Below, in pieces: positions 14,589 to 19,263 of a stretch of 19,263 bases of DNA. Position numbers and translations under genes: made by a program. The DNA is taken from assembly GCA_038203635.1 (NCBI GenBank), contig JBBRDT010000066.1:1-19263 (forward strand), read 5' to 3'. The stretch is from DASRIA01 sp038203635. GTDB taxonomy: Bacteria; Actinomycetota; Thermoleophilia; Solirubrobacterales; JBBDJG01. Within the stretch, counting starts at the first letter, position 1. The number at the start of each line of letters is the position of its first letter. The notes below the pieces were generated by a model. It was not told the origin of the DNA, did not search any database, and worked only from the letters and a program-made list of their open reading frames with translations.

Positions 14589-17500
14589 CTACGAGGCTGT
14601 GCAGGCAACCGGCTTGGCGGACCCGGGCGCGAGACATTTGTCGGCGCGCGCAGGCGCCCGGCGTGCGCGGATCCGGAAGCTCGTGTACTTGCCGACGGTG
14701 CCGGGCTTGGTGACGAAGATGCTGATCCGCGTTCCCGACCGCAGCAGCTTGCCCTCCAAGCGCCGGATCCTGACGATGTGCGCCGCCTCGTCGCCCTTCG
14801 ACCCCTTGCCCGACGTCACCACCTGGCTCTGACGCCCGACCGGGCAACTGCGCCCGCCACAACGCACGAGCACGGTCGCCCCGGTCGGTGCGGTAACGCT
14901 CAACAGCTTCAGCTTGCTGCCGCGACGATGGATCGAACCGCTGATCCGGACGACTGGAAATGGGCTCATGAGGCGTGGCGAGTCCACCCGCGTGGTGGGA
15001 GCCAGCGTCGTGGAGGCCGCTGGAGCGGAGACCGTGATCGTCTGCGTGGCAAAGGCGCTTGCGCCCTCGCTGTCGGTCACCATGAGAGTCACGGTGTGGC
15101 TGCCGACCGTGTACGCGCTGGTGGCGGTCGCACCGGCTCCGTCGCCAAAACGCCCGTCACCGTCGAGGTCCCACGTGTAGCCGGCGATCGGCGTGTCGGG
15201 ATCGCTCGACGTCGAATAGAAGGTCACCGGCTGGCCGGCGGTCGGTTGCGAGGGCGAATACCCGAACGACGCGACGGGTGGACGATTGCCAACCACCACG
15301 GTCTGGGCGGCGGTCGATACAGCTCCATCGTTGTCGGTGACGCGTAGCCTCACGGTGAAGGCACCTGACTCGGTGAACCTCCGCGTCGCGGTGCTGGCCG
15401 TGCCGTCGTCGAAGTTTCCGTCGTTGTCCGTATCCCATGCCTGAGCCGTGACCGTTCCATCCAAGTCGCCTGATGTCGAGCTGAACCGGACGGTCTCGAA
15501 CGGGCTGGGTTGAGCGGGCGATTGGATGAATGACGCCGTCGGAACGCGGTTGGCGATCGCGACCGACCTCGTCAGCGTCGCCAGGGCGCCGAGACTGTCC
15601 ACCACGCGGACGCTGACCGTGTACGAGCCGGCGGTGCGGAACGACCGCGTCGCATTGGGCCCGCTTCCGTCGTCGTAGGCGCCGTCGTTGTCGAGATCCC
15701 AGGTGATGGTCAGCGGAGTGAGGCCCTCTGGGTCGGCCACGTTCGAGCTGAACGTCACGTCCTCGAGAGTCGTGGGCAGGGCGGGGCTCGTCGAGATCGT
15801 GGTCACCGTAGGGGCACGGTTGCCGATCACAACGTTCTTGGGCAGCTCGGCAGTTGCGCCGCTGTTGTCGGTCACGCGCAGCTTCACGACGTAGGTCCCC
15901 GGCAGACCGAACGACCGCGAGACGCTGCCACCCGTGACCTCGAAGGTGCCGTCGTTGTCGAGGTCCCACTCCTCCGCGACGATCAGCCCGTCGGGGTCGG
16001 AGGAGCTGGACGTGAATGTCACGGGATCGCTCGTGAGCGGCGATGAGGGCGAGACCGAGAAGGCCGGAGACGGAGCGCGGTTGCCCGTGATGATGGTCTG
16101 TTGAACGGAGTACGTGGCGCCACTGTTATCGGTCACGCGCAGGGCTACGACATGAGTGCCGGGCGTCGCGAAGCGGTAATTCTGGACGCTGCTGCCAGTC
16201 GCGTCGTCGAAGGATCCGTCGTTGTCGAGATCCCACGCGTATGCGGCGATCGAGCCGTCGGGGTCGGTGGCGGTGGCGGTGAAGCTCACGTCGTCACCGG
16301 TCTGGAAGACAAGCGGCGAGTACGTGAAGCTCGCGGTCGGCGGTCTGTTGCCGACGGTGATCACGGTTTGCGCGGTCGCCGTCGAGCCGCTGTTGTCGGT
16401 CACGCGAAGGCCGACGGTGTTCGCGCCGGGTGTCGCGAACGCCCTCGTGGCGATGGCGCTCGTCGAGTCGTCGAATGATCCGTCGTTGTCGAGATCCCAC
16501 GCGTATGCGGCGATCGAGCCGTCGGGGTCGCTGGCGGTGGCGGTGAACGTCGTGGTCTGGCCGCTGAGCGGCGAGTCGGGCGAGACTGTGAACGAGGCCT
16601 GTGGAGCCCTGTTGTCCACGGGGATCGACTTCGTCGCGACCGTGGGCGCTCCCTGATCGTCTATCACTCGCAGCCCCACCGTCTTGGTGCCGGGCGTCGG
16701 AAAGGACGTCGTGGTCTGGGAGCCACTCGCGTCGTCGAATTCACCGTCGTTGTCGAGGTCCCAGGCCTGGCTGGCGATCGAGCCGTCGGGGTCGCTCGAG
16801 GTTGCTGTCAGCGTCACCGTCTGGCCACTGAGCGGGGACTCCGGCGAGATCGCTATCGAGGCCTGAGGAGGCCTGTTGGTGACAGGGATCGACTTCGTTG
16901 CGACCGTGGAGGCTCCCTGGTCGTCTGTCACCCGCAGCCGCACGGTCTTGGTTCCGGGCGTCGGGAACGATGTCGTCGTGCCCGAGCCGCTCGCGTCGTC
17001 GAATTCGCCGTCGTTGTCGAGGTCCCAGGCCTGGCCGGCAATCGAGCCGTCGGGATCGCTCGAGGTGGACGTCAAGGTCACGGTCTGACCCGACACCGGG
17101 GTTGCGGGCGAGAAGTCGAATGAGGCCGCAGGCGCGCGGTTGATGACGAAGATGTCCCTCGTGGCGGTCGCGGTAACGCCGTTGTTGTCCGTCACGCGCA
17201 GCCTGACGGTCTTGCTCCCGGAGGTCGAGAACGACTGCGAAGCGCTCGAGCCGGTGCCGTCGTCGAAGGAGCCGTCGTTGTCGAGATCCCAGGCCTGGCC
17301 GGCGATCGAGCCGTCGGGGTCCGAGGAGGTCGACGTGAACGTGACGCTCTCGCCGGTGAGCGGGGCGGCGGGCAAGAAGTCGAAGGAGGCCGCCGGCGCA
17401 CGATTGCCGATCGTCACCGTGGTGGTGGTCACGCCGGTGACGCCCTGGTCGTCGGTGACCGTCAGCCTCACGGTCTTGGAACCGGGGGTCGGGAACGAGT

Positions 17501-19145
17501 GCGAGACGCTCGACGCAGTGCCGTCGTCGAAGGAGCCGTCGTTGTCGAGGTCCCAGGCCTGACTCGCGATCGAGCCGTCGGGGTCCGAGGATGTCGACGT
17601 GAACGTGACGTTCTCACCCGAAAGCGGAGTCGCCGGTGCGAAGCCGAACGAGGCAGTTGGCGCGCGGTTTCCGACCGTCAAGGTCCTGGTCGCGACGCCC
17701 GTGAGTCCGTCGGCGTCGGTCGTCTGCAGCCTGACGGTCTTGGTCCCGGGAGTCGGGAACGAGGCCGTCGCGATCGACCCACTGCCGTCATCGAACGCCC
17801 CATCGTTGTCGAGGTCCCAGGCGTGACTTGCGATCGGGCTGTCCGGGTCCGTGGAGGTGTCGGTCAGAGTGACCGTCTCGCCGCTCAGGGGCGACGAGCT
17901 CGAGACCGTGAACGACGCCACCGGCGGCCTGCCGCCGACGGAGACCGAGGTCGTGGCCACCGCGGAGGTGCCGTCGTTGTCGGTGACCATCAGCCTGACC
18001 GTCTTGGTGCCGGAGGTCGAGAAGGCGTTTGAAGCGCTCGAGCCGGTGCCGTCGTCGAAGGAGCCGTCGTTGTCGAGGTCCCAGGCCTGGCCGGCGATCG
18101 AGCCATCGGGGTCCGAGGAGGTCGACGTGAACGTGACAGCCTGACCGGTGACCGGGAACGGGGGCGAGTAGCCGAAGGAGACGCTCGGCCCGCGGTTGCC
18201 GACCGAGACAGTTCTCGTCGCGACACCTGTTAGGCCGTCGTTGTCCGTCACGCGCAGCCTGACGGTCTTGGTGCCGGAGGTCGGGAAGGATTGCGAAGCG
18301 CTCGAGCCGGTGCCGTCGTCGAAGGAGCCGTCGTTGTCGAGGTCCCAGGCCTGGCCGGCGATCGAGCCGTCGGGGTCCGAGGAGGTCGACGTGAAGGTGA
18401 CGCTCTCGCCGGTGAGCGGAGCGGCGGGCGCAAGGTCGAAGGAAGCGCTCGGCGCGCGGTTGCCGACCGTAACGGTCTTGGTCGCGTCGGCAGTGAGGCC
18501 GTCGTTGTCCGTCACGCGCAGCCTGACGGTCTTGGTGCCGGAGGTCGGGAAGGATTGCGAAGCGCTCGAGCCGGTGCCGTCGTCGAAGGAACCGTCGTTG
18601 TCGAGGTCCCAGGCCTGACTGGCGATCGAGCCGTCGGGGTCGCTGGAGGTCGACGTGAAGGTCACGCTCTCGCCCGTCAGCGGGTCCGCCGGCGAGAAGT
18701 CGAACGAGGCGCTCGGTCCGGCCAGGATCATCATGGTGACCTCGGCCTCGTCCGTGTTGGGGGAAGGCTCGCCCGTGTCGGAGACCCGCAGCCCCACCGT
18801 CAATGTGCCTGGAGAGAAATACCGGGTGGAGACGAAGGACTCGGTGCCGGTGTCAGTTTCGAAACTGCCGTCACCGTCAAGGTCCCATTCGTACCTCGTG
18901 ATCGTGCCGTCGAAGTCCAACGAGCCGGACCCGTCGAATGCGACCAGCTCCCCGGTGGTCGCCGGGTTCGGTGTGGCGTCGATCGAAGCCACTGGCGGCA
19001 GCAGGTCGAGCGGGTCCGCGTGCGCCCCCGGCGCGATCGCGAGCGTGGACGCCATGGCGACCGCAGCAACGAGCATGGCCAAACGGGTGCGTCCAGCGTC
19101 CAGCCAACCCTGGCCCCCGTTTCCGGACCTTGCGATGATTCTCAC
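14589..19145 (-). CDS. Giant secreted multi-PKD surface protein with C-terminal four-Cys module (15 PKD units)
   Basis: Exported protein of about 1518 residues, paralogous to the 985-residue protein ending at 3776. A signal peptide with hydrophobic core AMLVAAVAMASTLAIAPG probably cleaves after AHA (residue 43). Fifteen PKD domains follow from about 45 to 1365. Most contain WDLDNDGSFDD, an Asp-rich loop resembling an EF-hand calcium site. Units 2 to 10 are each exactly 88 residues. The C-terminal module (1389-1518) begins SPRLMSPFPVVRISGSI and has cysteines at 1429, 1434, 1504 and 1515 with the same spacing pattern as the paralogue. GTG 19145 is preceded eight bases upstream by AAGGAAG and gives a normal signal peptide. 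A GTG at 19208 extends the frame by 21 residues but sits at the predicted transcription start. No sortase motif or membrane anchor is visible. Probably a long extracellular fibre; ligand unknown. Confidence 0.92.
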   Translation of the reverse strand: MRIIARSGNGGQGWLDAGRTRLAMLVAAVAMASTLAIAPGAHADPLDLLPPVASIDATPNPATTGELVAFDGSGSLDFDGTITRYEWDLDGDGSFETDTGTESFVSTRYFSPGTLTVGLRVSDTGEPSPNTDEAEVTMMILAGPSASFDFSPADPLTGESVTFTSTSSDPDGSIASQAWDLDNDGSFDDGTGSSASQSFPTSGTKTVRLRVTDNDGLTADATKTVTVGNRAPSASFDLAPAAPLTGESVTFTSTSSDPDGSIAGQAWDLDNDGSFDDGTGSSASQSFPTSGTKTVRLRVTDNDGLTGVATRTVSVGNRGPSVSFGYSPPFPVTGQAVTFTSTSSDPDGSIAGQAWDLDNDGSFDDGTGSSASNAFSTSGTKTVRLMVTDNDGTSAVATTSVSVGGRPPVASFTVSSSSPLSGETVTLTDTSTDPDSPIASHAWDLDNDGAFDDGSGSIATASFPTPGTKTVRLQTTDADGLTGVATRTLTVGNRAPTASFGFAPATPLSGENVTFTSTSSDPDGSIASQAWDLDNDGSFDDGTASSVSHSFPTPGSKTVRLTVTDDQGVTGVTTTTVTIGNRAPAASFDFLPAAPLTGESVTFTSTSSDPDGSIAGQAWDLDNDGSFDDGTGSSASQSFSTSGSKTVRLRVTDNNGVTATATRDIFVINRAPAASFDFSPATPVSGQTVTLTSTSSDPDGSIAGQAWDLDNDGEFDDASGSGTTTSFPTPGTKTVRLRVTDDQGASTVATKSIPVTNRPPQASIAISPESPLSGQTVTLTATSSDPDGSIASQAWDLDNDGEFDDASGSQTTTSFPTPGTKTVGLRVIDDQGAPTVATKSIPVDNRAPQASFTVSPDSPLSGQTTTFTATASDPDGSIAAYAWDLDNDGSFDDSTSAIATRAFATPGANTVGLRVTDNSGSTATAQTVITVGNRPPTASFTYSPLVFQTGDDVSFTATATDPDGSIAAYAWDLDNDGSFDDATGSSVQNYRFATPGTHVVALRVTDNSGATYSVQQTIITGNRAPSPAFSVSPSSPLTSDPVTFTSSSSDPDGLIVAEEWDLDNDGTFEVTGGSVSRSFGLPGTYVVKLRVTDNSGATAELPKNVVIGNRAPTVTTISTSPALPTTLEDVTFSSNVADPEGLTPLTITWDLDNDGAYDDGSGPNATRSFRTAGSYTVSVRVVDSLGALATLTRSVAIANRVPTASFIQSPAQPSPFETVRFSSTSGDLDGTVTAQAWDTDNDGNFDDGTASTATRRFTESGAFTVRLRVTDNDGAVSTAAQTVVVGNRPPVASFGYSPSQPTAGQPVTFYSTSSDPDTPIAGYTWDLDGDGRFGDGAGATATSAYTVGSHTVTLMVTDSEGASAFATQTITVSAPAASTTLAPTTRVDSPRLMSPFPVVRISGSIHRRGSKLKLLSVTAPTGATVLVRCGGRSCPVGRQSQVVTSGKGSKGDEAAHIVRIRRLEGKLLRSGTRISIFVTKPGTVGKYTSFRIRARRAPARADKCLAPGSAKPVACTAS
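16340..18715. repeat. Nine tandem 264-bp PKD-coding units
   Basis: Inside the giant PKD gene, the codons at unit junctions recur at 18715, 18451, 18187, 17923, 17659, 17395, 17131, 16867, 16603 and 16339, always 264 bp apart (88 codons). Neighbouring units share long identical stretches: 18232-18326 equals 18496-18590 (95 bp), and 18031-18104 equals 18295-18368 (74 bp). The unit downstream (16339-16072) is 267 bp, and more distant units are more diverged. Confidence 0.9.
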
Positions 19146-19153
19146 CCTTTCGG

Positions 19154-19160
19154 CTTCCTT
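19154..19160 (-). promoter_or_regulatory. Ribosome binding site of the giant PKD gene
   Basis: Reads AAGGAAG on the minus strand, eight bases before GTG 19145. It supports that start over GTG 19208, which has no Shine-Dalgarno. Confidence 0.55.
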
Positions 19161-19209
19161 GCCTTGCCTGCGACATCCATGTCGCCGGATCCCTGCACAG
19201 CGAAGCACT

Positions 19210-19239
19210 AGGGTAGCCCGGATGCGCGAGGGGCGTCAA
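19210..19239 (-). promoter_or_regulatory. Sigma-70-like promoter of the giant PKD gene
   Basis: On the minus strand, TTGACG (19234-19239) and TACCCT (19210-19215) are separated by 18 bp, fitting an actinobacterial housekeeping promoter (TTGACN, TANNNT). Transcription would begin near 19203-19207, leaving a leader of about 60 nt before the ribosome binding site and GTG 19145. Confidence 0.6.
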
Positions 19240-19263
19240 GGAGGGTTTCCGCCGGTTAGTGTC

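Noticed and set aside
16340..18715. Regular array considered as CRISPR or other noncoding repeat
   Set aside because: The period is 264 bp, the whole unit is coding and conserved, and no short repeat-spacer structure exists.
19146..19208. N-terminal extension of the giant PKD protein to GTG 19208
   Set aside because: That GTG has no ribosome binding site and coincides with the predicted transcription start; GTG 19145 has a binding site and yields a normal signal peptide.
18291..19211. 306-codon plus-strand open frame with internal repeats
   Set aside because: It is the antisense shadow of the 264-bp PKD units, kept open because the period is a multiple of three.

Overview
The window is very GC-rich, carries long overlapping open frames on both strands, and encodes signal-peptide proteins with tandem PKD domains, an MprA/MprB-like two-component pair and a double-FtsX ABC exporter. 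Together these suggest a high-GC actinobacterium, possibly of the Thermoleophilia/Solirubrobacterales type. That placement is inference; no marker gene is present.

Layout. From 6733 down to the left edge, five genes run on the minus strand in order: a secreted 985-residue protein with nine PKD domains, a small basic single-span membrane protein starting 4 nt after it, a six-span membrane diguanylate cyclase with an intact GGDEF motif and I-site, an OmpR-type response regulator, and an overlapping sensor kinase that runs off the window. The close packing suggests one unit linking a surface-exposed PKD rod to c-di-GMP and envelope sensing. Upstream of it (6736-6987) is a GC-rich intergenic stretch with a degenerate ~23-bp tandem repeat. 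Before that lies a minus-strand gene joining a degenerate methyltransferase-like fold to a membrane span and an outer beta-rich domain.

From 8455 to 12142 a plus-strand operon encodes a STAS-domain protein, an ABC ATPase overlapping it, and an 853-residue double-FtsX permease. The ATPase has no ATG, GTG or TTG start, and the STAS protein has Asp where phosphorylatable STAS proteins have Ser. The arrangement recalls STAS control of an ABC ATPase, as by MlaB on MlaF.

From 19145 down to 12151 the minus strand carries a second, larger PKD protein (about 1518 residues, 15 PKD domains) behind a good sigma-70-like promoter, then a class III (formaldehyde-type) alcohol dehydrogenase and a beta-lactamase-fold serine hydrolase. 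The last two appear to have leaderless transcripts.

The most interesting theme is the pair of PKD proteins. They share the same first PKD domain, the same last five PKD domains and an unusual C-terminal four-cysteine module, but differ in the middle: three units in one and nine in the other. The nine-unit block is built from units of exactly 264 bp, which looks like expansion of a surface rod by in-register duplication. Nearly every unit carries an EF-hand-like Asp-rich loop, suggesting calcium-stiffened fibres.
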